From Vulcanococcus sp. Clear-D1 (GTDB lineage Bacteria > Cyanobacteriota > Cyanobacteriia > PCC-6307 > Cyanobiaceae): a DNA stretch of 64,000 nt. Each line of letters begins with the position of its first letter. Within the stretch, counting starts at the first letter, position 1. Below are positions 20,064-29,983 of this stretch, one piece after another. Where the stretch lies: contig NZ_JACVZV010000015.1 of the NCBI RefSeq assembly GCF_014654725.1, positions 124,001-188,000 of the forward strand, given 5' to 3'. A model generated the notes under the pieces. That model made no database searches, was not told the origin of the DNA, and was given only the letters and a program-made list of their open reading frames with translations. Position numbers and translations under genes: made by a program.

Positions 20064-20954
20064 ATGCAGGATGGCGTGAGCCTAGGCATCCGTTTGGCAG
20101 AGCTCCGCATCGCCATCGCCGGAGATCTGCATGGGCAATGGGACGGGGTGGATGAACAGCTGTTGGCGCAGCTCGCCCCCGACGCCTTGCTGGTGGTGGG
20201 CGACCTCAGTGATGGTCAGGCCCGCATCCCGGCGCGTTTGGCCCAGTTGCCCCTGCCGCTCGCCTGCATCCTGGGCAACCACGACACCGGCCGTGATGCC
20301 AGTGGCCGCACCCTGCAACTCCAACTCGACGCCCTGGGCAGCCGCCACTGCGGCTGGGATCTGCGCGAGCTGGAGCCCCCTGGCCTCGCCGTGGTGGGCG
20401 GCCGGCCGGCCAGTGCCGGCGGCGGTTTTCACCTCAACCAGGCGGCGCAGGCCGTATTCGGACCCGTCACGCTGCAGGAGTCGGCGGCGCGAATCACAGC
20501 GGCGGCCCTGCGCGCTGATCCAAGCCTGCCCCTGATCCTGTTGGCCCATAGCGGCCCCAGTGGCCTCGGCAGTGCTGCCGCCGACCCCTGCGGCCGCGAT
20601 TGGAAAGCACCGGCTTGCGATTGGGGCGATCAGGATCTGGCCCTGGCGATCGACCAAATCAGACGCCACAGGCCTGTGCCGCTGGTGGTGTTTGGCCACA
20701 TGCATCACAAGCTCAAGCGCGGCCAGGGCGACCGCCTCAGCTATTGCATGGATCGTGCTGGTACCGCCTATCTCAACACCGCCTTCGTGCCGCGCCACAG
20801 CCACGATGAGCAAGGCCGGCCGCTGCGCCATTTCAGCTGGGTGGAGCTGCGCGGGGGCCAGCTGCATGAGATCAGCCATCGCTGGTACGCCCCTGATGGC
20901 GCCCTGCGTTACCGCCAGACCCTGATGCGGGCCCCGGAGCTGCAGCCGTGCTGA
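20064..20954 (+). CDS. Metallophosphoesterase, cyanobacterial/plant type
   Basis: IAGDLHGQWD, LLVVGDLSDG, LGNHDTGRD, LLAHSGPSGLG, VFGHMHHKLKRG. Confidence 0.85.
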   Translation: MQDGVSLGIRLAELRIAIAGDLHGQWDGVDEQLLAQLAPDALLVVGDLSDGQARIPARLAQLPLPLACILGNHDTGRDASGRTLQLQLDALGSRHCGWDLRELEPPGLAVVGGRPASAGGGFHLNQAAQAVFGPVTLQESAARITAAALRADPSLPLILLAHSGPSGLGSAAADPCGRDWKAPACDWGDQDLALAIDQIRRHRPVPLVVFGHMHHKLKRGQGDRLSYCMDRAGTAYLNTAFVPRHSHDEQGRPLRHFSWVELRGGQLHEISHRWYAPDGALRYRQTLMRAPELQPC

Positions 20955-22033
20955 TCTATGCCTGTGTGAGCGGCCATGGCTTCGGCCATGGCTCGCGGGT
21001 GGCCGCGGTGCTCACCGCACTCCATCAGGTGCGTCCCCGTTGGCGCCTGGTGCTCTCCACCCCCCTGGCACCAGCGTTCCTCAACCTCGCTTTCGGATCG
21101 GTTCCCTTTGAGCAGCGCCCCTGCCGTTGGGATGTCGGGGTGATCCAGGCCGATGCCCTGGGCGCTGATGCTGAATCCACCCTGGCCGCCCTCAGCCATC
21201 TCGAGCAGCAGTTGCCTGCGCAGATCGAGGCGGAGGTGCGCTGGCTCAGGGCCCAGCGGCAACCGATCCTGGTGCTCGGGGACGTAGCTCCAGCGGCAGC
21301 CTCGCTGGCTAGCCAGCTGGGGGCACCGCTGGTGTGGATGGCCAATTTCGGCTGGGATGCCATCTACCGGCCCATGGGCGGTGCCTTCACCGCCTGGGCC
21401 GATCGCGCCCTTGCGGCTTACCGCCAGGGCGACGCCGTGATCCGCTGCCCCTTTGCCATGCCCATGCCCTGGGATGTTCCGGTGACGGAGGTGGGACTCA
21501 CTCCTGGGCGCGCCCGCCATGCTCCAGAGACCTTGCTCAAGCGATTGCAGCTCGAGTCGGCGCCGGAGCGCACGGTGCTGGTGGGGTTCGGCGGGCTGGG
21601 GCTGGCCCTCGAGCCGCAGCTGCTGCAGCGTTGGCCGGAGCACCATTTCCTGGTCAGCGACACCGCCTTGGCCCAGGCCGCTAACGCCAGCTTGATCCCG
21701 CCAGATCTACGGCCGCTCGAATTGATGCCGCTCTGCAGCCGGATTCTCACCAAACCCGGTTACAGCACGTTCTGCGAGGCCATGGCCGCCGGGATCGGCA
21801 TTCACCTGGTGCGGCGTGAGGGTTTTGCCGAGGCACCGGTGCTGGAGAAAGCGCTGCAGCAACACAGCTGGAATCGGCTTCTCAGCCGCGAACAGCTCGA
21901 GCGGGGGGATTGGCAGCTGGATCAGCCGTTGCTGGCACCCAGTGGCTCCCCGCTTGGCCGTGAAGGGGCCGAGCAAGCTGCTGCTGTGATTTTGGCTACA
22001 GCGCAACGCGCAAATGCGGCATCTGCGCAATAG
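20948..22033 (+). CDS. Glycosyltransferase-like protein related to the N-terminal domain of plant arabinokinase
   Basis: YACVSGHGFGHGSRVAAVLTAL, VLVGFGGLG, LTKPGYSTFCEAMAAGIG; GTG start overlaps upstream stop. Confidence 0.7.
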   Translation: MLIYACVSGHGFGHGSRVAAVLTALHQVRPRWRLVLSTPLAPAFLNLAFGSVPFEQRPCRWDVGVIQADALGADAESTLAALSHLEQQLPAQIEAEVRWLRAQRQPILVLGDVAPAAASLASQLGAPLVWMANFGWDAIYRPMGGAFTAWADRALAAYRQGDAVIRCPFAMPMPWDVPVTEVGLTPGRARHAPETLLKRLQLESAPERTVLVGFGGLGLALEPQLLQRWPEHHFLVSDTALAQAANASLIPPDLRPLELMPLCSRILTKPGYSTFCEAMAAGIGIHLVRREGFAEAPVLEKALQQHSWNRLLSREQLERGDWQLDQPLLAPSGSPLGREGAEQAAAVILATAQRANAASAQ

Positions 22034-22358
22034 GAATTCACTTGCGGGTTCTCTTACGAAACCCAGTGCAGTTCAGTGATTTGAATCTGCCACTCGTGTT
22101 CTTGATGGTGGTAGACGGTTTTTTCGCTGGCACGAATGAGATTCCCATGCGCTGGTTTGTGAGTCAAACTCTGCACATTCAAATGCTAGTCGCATCAGCA
22201 TCTTCTTTTCAGAAAGCTTCTGCATGACTGGTTGTTTGTGGCTCTCGGCTCAGTTCTTCTGAACTGCTGTTGTTCTTCTGGTTGTTGATCAGGAGCTGCA
22301 CAACTGTCGTTTTCTTGTGGCATTGATCCGCTCGCAAGGTTTGTTGTTCACCTCTTGA

Positions 22359-23174
22359 TTGGCTTTGCTGTCTGTTTTTTCTCACTCGCTGCGCTCTAGT
22401 TCTGCGCTTTTGGTTGGTGGGCTTGTGCTGCTGGGTGCAGCGCTGAGTGTGCCTGCCAGGGCTAACACCTCAACGGAGTTGCTGATGGCAGCTCGCCCCG
22501 CTTCGGCGCTTGAGCTCGGCCGCCCTCGCTCTCAGCTCGCCATGCTCAATGGGAGCGATGGACCTTCAGCGCTCGAGCGCTTCTTTCGTTACGCCCTCAC
22601 CCCTGAGCGGCGCGCTCTGCTGAACACCATCCGCTACGCCGAGGGCACCTGGGCCCGCGGTGACGATGTGGGCTACCGGATCATGTTTGGTGGTGGTCTG
22701 ATGCCGGGCCTGGATCGCCATCCTGATCGGGTCATTTCCACGGGGCGTTACGCCAGCGCCGCTGCCGGTGCCTACCAGTTCATGCCCTTCACCTGGGCCC
22801 TGGCCAGCCGCAGCCTCAGCCTTCAGGGCTTCGGCCCTGAGGTCCAGGATCAGGCCGCCCTGTTTTTGATCCAGCGCCGTGGAGCTCTGCACCTCGCTGA
22901 TCGCGGCGAGTTCACGGCCCATCTGGCCGCCAAGCTGGCTCCCGAATGGGCCTCGTTTCCCACCCTGGCGGGCCAGAGCTACTACGGCCAGCCGGTGAAG
23001 CGTTATGTAGCCCTTAAAGCCTTCTACGAAGCCAACCTGGCTGAGCTGCGCGCCCTGGCTGGTTCGGCCACACCGATTGCTGCAGAGCCGGCCTGCGAAC
23101 CGGTTGATTCCTTGCGCTGTCGCTTGAAGAAGCTCGATCGCGTCGGTCCACGCAGCGTGGCTCAGGGCCGCTGA
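22359..23174 (+). CDS. Exported GH104/lambda-R-like muramidase (TTG start)
   Basis: Signal peptide (LLVGGLVLLGAALSVPARA); IRYAEGTWARGDDVGYRIMFGGG...HPDRVI...SAAAGAYQFMPFTW. Confidence 0.85.
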   Translation: MALLSVFSHSLRSSSALLVGGLVLLGAALSVPARANTSTELLMAARPASALELGRPRSQLAMLNGSDGPSALERFFRYALTPERRALLNTIRYAEGTWARGDDVGYRIMFGGGLMPGLDRHPDRVISTGRYASAAAGAYQFMPFTWALASRSLSLQGFGPEVQDQAALFLIQRRGALHLADRGEFTAHLAAKLAPEWASFPTLAGQSYYGQPVKRYVALKAFYEANLAELRALAGSATPIAAEPACEPVDSLRCRLKKLDRVGPRSVAQGR

Positions 23175-23183
23175 AGGGGCAGA

Positions 23184-23990
23184 TCAGCCTTCACTGTCCT
23201 TGAGCCTCTGCTTGCCCACGGTGTTCTGCGCGATCAGGTAGGCCGCCACGATGGCCCCCACAAATCCCAGGGCATTGCGCAGCAGGGGCAGGAGATCCGG
23301 GGTGCGCGTGATGATCGGGGCGATCCCGAACACGCCGAAGAGAATCACCCACAGCGGCGAGAGCAGCAGCACCCAGGCCCACTCCACCGTGTGCTCCGGC
23401 TTGCGGGGGTAGGCGGCAAAGCCCACGATCAGCCCGCCGATCACGGATGTGGCCAGCGTCAGCAGCCACTGCTCCTGGGGTAGCCCTGGCACCACCTGGC
23501 AGCCGCCAATCTCCAGGCAACCCTTCACGGTGTGGAGGGAGTCGATGATTGAAGCGTCCTGGCCGTGGTCGCGCACGTAGTACACGTTGCCGAAGCGCGT
23601 CTGTAGCTCCACCCAGTAGGTGCGGGGCATCAGGGCGAACAGGGCATCGCCCACGTTGAAGTTGAGCAGGTTGCCGCCGCGTTCATCGGCAATCAGCAGC
23701 AGGCTGCGCTCATCGAGGCCCCAGAAATCCTTCACCGCCAGGCCGGGCGTGCGGTCGTACTGGGTGAGCACCCGCAGCTTCCAGCCGCTCACTGCCTCGA
23801 AGTCGTTGAGTTCGGCTTCGAGGGCCGCGCGCTGGGTGTCGGTGAGGATCTTGGCCAGGTCGATCACCGGGGTGGGGTGATCGGGCAGGAGGTCGGGGTT
23901 GTCGTAGGCCAGTGCCGGCCCGGCGCCCAGGCCCAGCAGCAGCACCAGGCTGAGGATCGCTCCGGTGAACCAGCCCATCACTCGAGCCAT
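23184..23990 (-). CDS. TPM domain membrane protein
   Basis: Signal peptide, VIDLAKILTDTQRAALEAELNDFEAVSGWKLRVLT; C-terminal TM helices. Confidence 0.8.
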   Translation of the reverse strand: MARVMGWFTGAILSLVLLLGLGAGPALAYDNPDLLPDHPTPVIDLAKILTDTQRAALEAELNDFEAVSGWKLRVLTQYDRTPGLAVKDFWGLDERSLLLIADERGGNLLNFNVGDALFALMPRTYWVELQTRFGNVYYVRDHGQDASIIDSLHTVKGCLEIGGCQVVPGLPQEQWLLTLATSVIGGLIVGFAAYPRKPEHTVEWAWVLLLSPLWVILFGVFGIAPIITRTPDLLPLLRNALGFVGAIVAAYLIAQNTVGKQRLKDSEG

Positions 23991-24038
23991 CGCGCCTGCT
24001 TCAGTGGCGAGCATTCTCCCTGAGTCGATCGCCCGCCC

Positions 24039-25238
24039 GTGAGCTCTGCTGCCGCTCCTGCCCATCCCGCGCCCGCCTGGCTGGCGGAGCGCCTTCGGGC
24101 TGCTGGCGGCGCCGTGCCTTTCCGCACCTACATGCAGTGGGCGCTGCATGACCCCGAGCACGGCGCTTATGGCAGCGGCCGTTTGCAGGTGGGCCCCCGC
24201 GGCGATTTCGTCACCTCTCCTTCCCTCGGCCCGGATTTCGCTGCCCTGCTGGCCCCCCAGATCGCTCAGTGGCTCCAGCAGCAATCTGCTGATCAGGCAC
24301 TGGCCCTTCTGGAAGCCGGCCCGGGTGAAGGCGATTTGGCTCTGCAACTGGCCCGGGAGCTGGTGGCTGGCTGGCCCGAGCTGGCGGCGCGGACCACGCT
24401 GGTGTTGATCGAACCCAATGCCGGCATGGCCGAGCGGCAGCGGGAGCGCCTGCGTGAGTGCCCGCTACCTTGCCGCTGGAAGAGCTTCGCGGAGCTGGCT
24501 GCTCAGCCCGTGTGCGGCGTGCTCCTGGCCCATGAGGTGCTGGATGCCCTGGCGGTGGAGCGGATCGTGTGGGACGGAACCCTCTGGCGTCGCCAGCAGG
24601 TGGCTCTACACGAAGTGCCGAACGCTGAGCTCTCCCTGCGACTCGAGCCCGGCCAACCCCTGGCGCCGCAGGAGCTCGCCCAGCTCGAACCGCTCGGGCT
24701 ACTCCAGCCGGGTTCCCAGCGACAGCCAGGCTGGTGCACCGAGCTCCATCCCGAGCAGGCCCTCTGGCTGGAGGCCGCCGCCGCCGCGCTGGGTTCTGGT
24801 GTGCTGCTGGTGATTGATTACGCCCATGAGGCCTGGCGCTATTACGCCCCCCAGCGCAGCAATGGCACCTTGATGGCCTACCGCAACCAACAGGCCAGCA
24901 CTGAGCTCCTCCAGGAGCCGGGTTGCTGGGATCTCACGGCTCATCTCTGCCTAGAGACCCTGGAGCAAGCGGCGGCGGAAGCCGGCTGGCGGTCGCTCGG
25001 CCAGCGCCGCCAGGGGGAGGCTCTGTTGGCGCTGGGGTTGGCGCAGCGGCTGCATGGGCTTCAGCAGCAGAGCGGTGTGGGCCTCGATGCCTTGCTCGGG
25101 CGCCGCGAAGCGCTGCTGCGCCTGGTGGATCCCCACACCCTCGGTGATTTCCGCTGGGCCGCGTTTGCAAGGTCCGCTGCCTCCGGTGATCCGGGCCCGA
25201 GCGACGCCTTGTTTCTCCAGGATCCCCCTCTGACCTGA
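24039..25238 (+). CDS. SAM-dependent methyltransferase, MidA/NDUFAF7 family
   Basis: HDPEHGAYGSGRLQVGPRGDFVTSPSLGPDFAALLAPQI, LLEAGPGEGDLALQLA, NELLDALAVERI-like HEVLDALAVERI. Confidence 0.88.
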   Translation: MSSAAAPAHPAPAWLAERLRAAGGAVPFRTYMQWALHDPEHGAYGSGRLQVGPRGDFVTSPSLGPDFAALLAPQIAQWLQQQSADQALALLEAGPGEGDLALQLARELVAGWPELAARTTLVLIEPNAGMAERQRERLRECPLPCRWKSFAELAAQPVCGVLLAHEVLDALAVERIVWDGTLWRRQQVALHEVPNAELSLRLEPGQPLAPQELAQLEPLGLLQPGSQRQPGWCTELHPEQALWLEAAAAALGSGVLLVIDYAHEAWRYYAPQRSNGTLMAYRNQQASTELLQEPGCWDLTAHLCLETLEQAAAEAGWRSLGQRRQGEALLALGLAQRLHGLQQQSGVGLDALLGRREALLRLVDPHTLGDFRWAAFARSAASGDPGPSDALFLQDPPLT

Positions 25239-25282
25239 ACCGCGGCATCCTGCGGCTCAGAGCTGCATTCAGGCCTTTCGCC

Positions 25283-25963
25283 GTGCATTCAGAGTCCACT
25301 GCACCTGCCCAGGCCCCTGCCGATCTGCTGCGCGATCGGCTCACCCGCGGTGGGGGCCGAATGGCGGTCATTGCCGCCACCACGCTGGTGTGGCTGATGG
25401 ATCTGCTGCTGGCGCAGCATCTGGAACGCGATCAGGTGATTGAGCCGTCGCTTAAGGCTGTGGTCACAGGCATTGAGCGAGCGGGCACGCTGGTGTTTGT
25501 CGTGGTCACCCTTGGACTTGTGATCGCCTTGTTGCGTGGTCTGCGCCGCTCTTTGTTTCGTTGGGGGCTGGTGTACTTATCATTTTCCGTGCTGCAGGTG
25601 ATTGCCAATGTGATGGCGATGATCTTCACCAGCGGCCATCATCAAGGTGCCGGACTCACCAGTCTCTGGGATGTGGCTGCGGTGTACATGGAGAGCGTTC
25701 TGGTGTTCATGTTCATCTATGTCTTCATTGATGTGAGCACTCCTGGAGGGGCGTTTGTGTGGCCCAGTCGAGAAGGTGAACCGCCACCTGTTCCCCATCT
25801 GATCGATTATTTGTTCATTTCACTGAACGTGAATTCCACCTACGGCCCGACTAGTGAGGATCTGGTGTCGCGGCCAGCCAAGCTGGTGATGTCGCTTCAG
25901 GTGTTGCTGGCAATCCTGATCCTCACCGTGCTGATTGCCAGAGCGGCCAGTTCGATCAACTGA
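25283..25963 (+). CDS. Multi-TM membrane protein with a C-terminal two-TM channel-like hairpin
   Basis: DYLFISLNVNSTYGPTSEDLVSRPAKLVMSLQVLLAILILTVLIARA resembles pore helix/filter/TM2 layout but lacks TxGYG. Confidence 0.55.
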   Translation: MHSESTAPAQAPADLLRDRLTRGGGRMAVIAATTLVWLMDLLLAQHLERDQVIEPSLKAVVTGIERAGTLVFVVVTLGLVIALLRGLRRSLFRWGLVYLSFSVLQVIANVMAMIFTSGHHQGAGLTSLWDVAAVYMESVLVFMFIYVFIDVSTPGGAFVWPSREGEPPPVPHLIDYLFISLNVNSTYGPTSEDLVSRPAKLVMSLQVLLAILILTVLIARAASSIN

Positions 25964-25976
25964 GCGTGGCTGGGCG

Positions 25977-27098
25977 CTAGTCGTGGCAGCGCGCCAGTGC
26001 CGCCAACACCTGTTCGCCGCTCACGTCGCTGCGGATCTCCACCGTGCCCAGGCTGGTGGGCAGCACGAAGCGCACGCAGCCATCGCGCACCTTCTTATCC
26101 CCCTGCAGGCACTCCAGCACGGCTGAGCTCTCCAGCTCCGGCCAGCGGCCTGGTAGCCCGGCGGCGGCGATCACCGCCCGCTGGCGGGCTTGGTCGTTAG
26201 CGCTCCACAGGCCCAGCTCCAGGGCTAACTCGCCGGCGGCCACCATCCCAATGGCCACGGCTTCCCCGTGCAAGTAGGTGCCATAGCCGCACAGGGCTTC
26301 CACCACGTGCCCGAGGGTGTGGCCGTAATTGAGGATCGCCCGCAGGCCACCCTCCTTTTCATCCGCTGCCACCACCTTGGCTTTCGCGGCGGCGGAGCGC
26401 TCGAGCACGCTCTGCAGCAAGGCGGCCGGGAGGGTGTCCATCGAGGTCAGCCGCTCCCCGGCTGCTTCCAGCTCGCGGAACAGCTCGGGATCGCCGATCA
26501 CCCCGTACTTGATCACTTCCGCCATGCCAGCGCGGAATTCCCGCTCCGGCAGGGTGGCGAGGGTGTCGGGATCGATCAGCACCAGGCGCGGCTGATGGAA
26601 GGCGCCGATCAGGTTTTTGCCGCCGGGATGGTTCACCCCGGTTTTACCGCCGATGGAGGCATCCACCATCGCCAGCAGGGTGGTGGGCACCTGCACCACG
26701 GCAATGCCCCGCAGCCAGCTGGCCGCAGCAAATCCCGCCATGTCGCCCACGACGCCGCCACCGAGGGCCACGATCAGCGAACCGCGCTCCAGCTTGCGCG
26801 CAAAGGCGGCGTCGTGGATCAGCCCAACGGTTGCAGGGGTTTTCTGGTCTTCACCGGCCTCGATCACCAGCAGGCTGGCGTTCAAGCCTGCCGCTTCCAG
26901 GCTCGCCAGTGCCTTGGCCCCGTAGTGCTCATGCACCACCGGGTTGGTCACCACCAGCACCTTGGTGCCCGTTTTGATGCCCTGGGCCAGGATCTGTTCG
27001 CCGAGGGCCGAGAGCGCACCCCGCCCGATCACCACCGGATAGGGATTGGCGCTGAGCGCCACCTCGATGGTGCGGATCGCGGCGGCCGTGGCGCTCAT
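25977..27098 (-). CDS. aroB: 3-dehydroquinate synthase
   Basis: [58 protein letters not shown]. Confidence 0.97.
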   Translation of the reverse strand: MSATAAAIRTIEVALSANPYPVVIGRGALSALGEQILAQGIKTGTKVLVVTNPVVHEHYGAKALASLEAAGLNASLLVIEAGEDQKTPATVGLIHDAAFARKLERGSLIVALGGGVVGDMAGFAAASWLRGIAVVQVPTTLLAMVDASIGGKTGVNHPGGKNLIGAFHQPRLVLIDPDTLATLPEREFRAGMAEVIKYGVIGDPELFRELEAAGERLTSMDTLPAALLQSVLERSAAAKAKVVAADEKEGGLRAILNYGHTLGHVVEALCGYGTYLHGEAVAIGMVAAGELALELGLWSANDQARQRAVIAAAGLPGRWPELESSAVLECLQGDKKVRDGCVRFVLPTSLGTVEIRSDVSGEQVLAALARCHD

Positions 27099-27123
27099 GA
27101 AACAACGCTGCTGTCGCCTGAGG

Positions 27124-28971
27124 CTATCGGTCGCCTGCGGCTGCCAGCACCTCCAGCAGTGCGGTGCCGTAGCGCTCCAGCTTGGCTGTGCCGATGCCGC
27201 TCACGCTTCCGAGCTCGCTCAGGGATCCGGGACGCACGGCCGCCAGCTCCACCAGGGTGCGGTCGTGGAACACCACATAGGGCGGCACCCCCTGATCGCG
27301 GGCCTGCTCGCGTCGCCAGGTTTTCAAGGCGGCCAGCAGCGGATCGTCGGCATCCACGGCCGCGCTTGCGCCCACCGCGCTGCCGGCGCTGCCGGCGCTG
27401 CGTCGGCGCTGCTCCTTCGCTGGTGGCGGCAGCACCAGCTCCAGATCCCGCTCCCCTTTCAACAGCGGTTGCACCAGCTCGGGTGGACCAAAACACAGGC
27501 CCCCTTTGGCGTCTGCCGGTGACACGAGCGCCCCGAGGCTCACCAGCTGACGCAGCAGCGCCCGCCACTGCCCCCGGTCCAGCTCTTTGCCGATGCCGTA
27601 CACACTCAGTTGGTCGTGCCCCAGCGTGCGGATGCGCTCGGTGTTGCCGCCGAGCAGCACATCCACCACGTGGGCTGCACCGAAGCGCTGCCCGGTGCGA
27701 TACACGGCAGATAGCGCTTTCTGTGCGGCCACGCGGCAGTCGCTGCGCTGCTGTGGCTCCAGACAGCCATCACAGTTGTTGCAGGGCTTGGCCAGCCCTT
27801 CGCCGAAGTGGCGCAGCAGCACCTGGCGCCGGCAGCCGCTGGCTTCGCTGTAAGCGATCAGTGCCTCGAGCTTGCCGTGCTCGATCCGCTTCTGCTCCTC
27901 ACTGGCGCCCGAGTCGTCGATGAAGCGGCGAAGCTGGGGGATATCGCCGGCGCCATGGGCCATCCAGGCCACCGCCGGCAAACCATCGCGGCCCGCCCGG
28001 CCTGTTTCCTGGTAGTAGGCCTCAAGGCTCTTGGGCAGATCCACGTGGGCCACGAAGCGCACGTCGGGTTTGTCGATCCCCATGCCGAAGGCGATCGTGG
28101 CCACCACCACCACGCCGCTGCCTAAACGGAAGCGCTGCAATGCCTGGCGCCGCGCCTCGGCGTCCATGCCTGCGTGGTAGCCGATTGCGTCGTAGCCCGC
28201 GGCCTTGAGTTCCGCGGCCACCCGATCCACCCGGCTGCGCGAGCGGGCATACACGATCCCGGATACACCCCGGTGTTCCGCCAGGAACTGCAGCAGCTGA
28301 GCGTTGCCGCTTTGTTTATGGCGCAGCAGATAGCGGATGTTGGGCCGATCGAAGCTGGCCAGGAACACCTCGCCCTGCTGCAGCTGCAAGCGTTCGCGGA
28401 TGTCGGCCTGGGTGCGCGGGTCGGCGGTGGCGGTGAGGGCCAGGCGCGGCACATGGGGAAAGCGCTGCGCCAGTTGATCGAGCTGGCGGTATTCCGGACG
28501 GAAGTCGTGTCCCCACTGCGACACGCAATGGGCTTCATCGATGGCGAACAGCGCCAGGGGTGCGCCGCCCAGCCGCTCCAGCAGATCGCCGCTCAGCAGC
28601 CGCTCCGGCGACACGTAGAGCAGATCCAGCTGGCCTTCGTTCAGCTGCCGCCACACCCGCTGGTTCTCCTCGGCCTCGAGGCCGGAGTGCAGGGCGGCGG
28701 CCGCGATGCCGAGTTGCTGCAGCGCTTCCACCTGGTCCTGCATCAGGGCGATCAGCGGCGAGATCACTACCGCCAGCCCTGGCCGGCACAGGGCCGGCAC
28801 CTGATAGCAGAGCGATTTGCCGCCGCCGGTGGGCATCAGCACCAGGCCCGACCCGCCGGCGATCACGTGGCGCACGATCGCCTCCTGCGGGCCGCGGAAG
28901 CTGGCGTAGCCGAACACCCGTTGCAGCACCTCGAGCGGATCGCTGCTCAGCGCGGCTGGGCTGCTCAACAT
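27124..28971 (-). CDS. recQ: ATP-dependent DNA helicase RecQ
   Basis: [75 protein letters not shown], Zn-binding Cys, RQC, HRDC. Confidence 0.97.
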   Translation of the reverse strand: MLSSPAALSSDPLEVLQRVFGYASFRGPQEAIVRHVIAGGSGLVLMPTGGGKSLCYQVPALCRPGLAVVISPLIALMQDQVEALQQLGIAAAALHSGLEAEENQRVWRQLNEGQLDLLYVSPERLLSGDLLERLGGAPLALFAIDEAHCVSQWGHDFRPEYRQLDQLAQRFPHVPRLALTATADPRTQADIRERLQLQQGEVFLASFDRPNIRYLLRHKQSGNAQLLQFLAEHRGVSGIVYARSRSRVDRVAAELKAAGYDAIGYHAGMDAEARRQALQRFRLGSGVVVVATIAFGMGIDKPDVRFVAHVDLPKSLEAYYQETGRAGRDGLPAVAWMAHGAGDIPQLRRFIDDSGASEEQKRIEHGKLEALIAYSEASGCRRQVLLRHFGEGLAKPCNNCDGCLEPQQRSDCRVAAQKALSAVYRTGQRFGAAHVVDVLLGGNTERIRTLGHDQLSVYGIGKELDRGQWRALLRQLVSLGALVSPADAKGGLCFGPPELVQPLLKGERDLELVLPPPAKEQRRRSAGSAGSAVGASAAVDADDPLLAALKTWRREQARDQGVPPYVVFHDRTLVELAAVRPGSLSELGSVSGIGTAKLERYGTALLEVLAAAGDR

Positions 28972-29028
28972 CGGGCGGCTGGCAGGTCGGAATGGATCTC
29001 CCACAATGGCGCGATCACGGCTGGTTGC

Positions 29029-29925
29029 ATGTCTGAGCCTTCCCCCCGCACCGGGGCTGCATCCGCAACCGCCTGGGGCTTCCTGGCGCCGGGGCTGGCG
29101 TTGATCAGCCTCTCGGTGCTGATCCCTGCCGCCATGGCCCTGGTGATGAGCTTCACCCAGAGCGGTCTCGATGTGAGCGAACCCCTGCAGTTTGTGGGGC
29201 TGGCCAACATCCATCGCCTACTGAGCGACCCGATGTTCTTCAAGGTGCTCGGCACCACGCTGCTCTATCTGGTGGGCGTGGTGCCGCCGGTGGTGCTCGG
29301 TTCGCTGGCCCTGGCGGTGCTGGTGAATCGGCAGTTGCCGGGGATCCACTGGTTCCGAGCCGCTTTCTACACGCCGGTGTTGGTGTCGATTGTGGTGGCG
29401 GCCATCGCCTTTCGCTGGCTCTACGCCGAAACCGGCCTGATTAACGGCTGGCTGAGCGCGCTCTTCCCCGCTGGCTTTCAGCCCATTGGCTTTCTCACCA
29501 ACCCGCTGCTCGCCTTGCCCTCGGTGATGGTGGTGACCCTCTGGAAGGGCCTCGGCTACTACATGGTGATCTTCCTGGCGGGGCTCCAGGGCATCAGTGC
29601 TGATCTCTACGAGGCTGCTGAGCTCGATGGCAGCGAGGGCTGGCGTAAGCACCTCGACATCACCCTGCCGCTGCTGCGCCCCTATGTGACCCTGGTGGCG
29701 GTGATCTCCGCCATCGCCGCCACCAAGGTGTTCGAGGAGGTGTATCTGATGACTCAGGGCGGTCCGGCTGATGCCACCAAAACCCTGGTGTATTACGTGT
29801 ATGACCAGGCCTTTGCCGAACTGGAGATCAGCTACGCCTGCACGGTGGGGCTGGCCCTGTTTGTGATCGTGTTGCTGCTCAGCCTGGTGCGCTTTGCCTT
29901 CGCCGGCGACAAAGGTTTCAGCTAA
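29029..29925 (+). CDS. Sugar-type ABC transporter permease (MalF/GgtC-like)
   Basis: WGFLAPGLALISLSVLIPAAMALVMSFTQ; EAAELDGSEGWRKHLDITLPLLRPYV inner-membrane permease loop. Confidence 0.88.
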   Translation: MSEPSPRTGAASATAWGFLAPGLALISLSVLIPAAMALVMSFTQSGLDVSEPLQFVGLANIHRLLSDPMFFKVLGTTLLYLVGVVPPVVLGSLALAVLVNRQLPGIHWFRAAFYTPVLVSIVVAAIAFRWLYAETGLINGWLSALFPAGFQPIGFLTNPLLALPSVMVVTLWKGLGYYMVIFLAGLQGISADLYEAAELDGSEGWRKHLDITLPLLRPYVTLVAVISAIAATKVFEEVYLMTQGGPADATKTLVYYVYDQAFAELEISYACTVGLALFVIVLLLSLVRFAFAGDKGFS

Positions 29926-29983
29926 CCCGCGCTTCCACGGCTTCGGCCCTGTGGATGCGACATTGATCCATTGATCACGCGCA

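Noticed and set aside
20064-20954. Metallophosphoesterase 2.2 kb from the ligase cassette as its missing fourth member
   Set aside because: Opposite strand, separated by aldolase and nadA, about 296 aa and of the cyanobacterial/plant type rather than the smaller ligase-associated type.
22042-22227. 61 aa ORF in the T-rich leader
   Set aside because: TTG start, no clear ribosome site, mixed composition; more likely non-coding leader.
27370-27415. GCTGCCGGC tandem repeat
   Set aside because: In-frame Ala/Gly/Ser linker repeat in recQ ([13 protein letters not shown]), not a mobile or CRISPR repeat.
26268-27923. 551 aa plus-strand ORF
   Set aside because: Antisense to aroB and recQ; Arg/Ala/Pro-rich, no family signature.
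28174-29028. Long N-terminal extension of the ABC permease ORF
   Set aside because: Antisense to recQ; permease begins naturally at ATG 29029.
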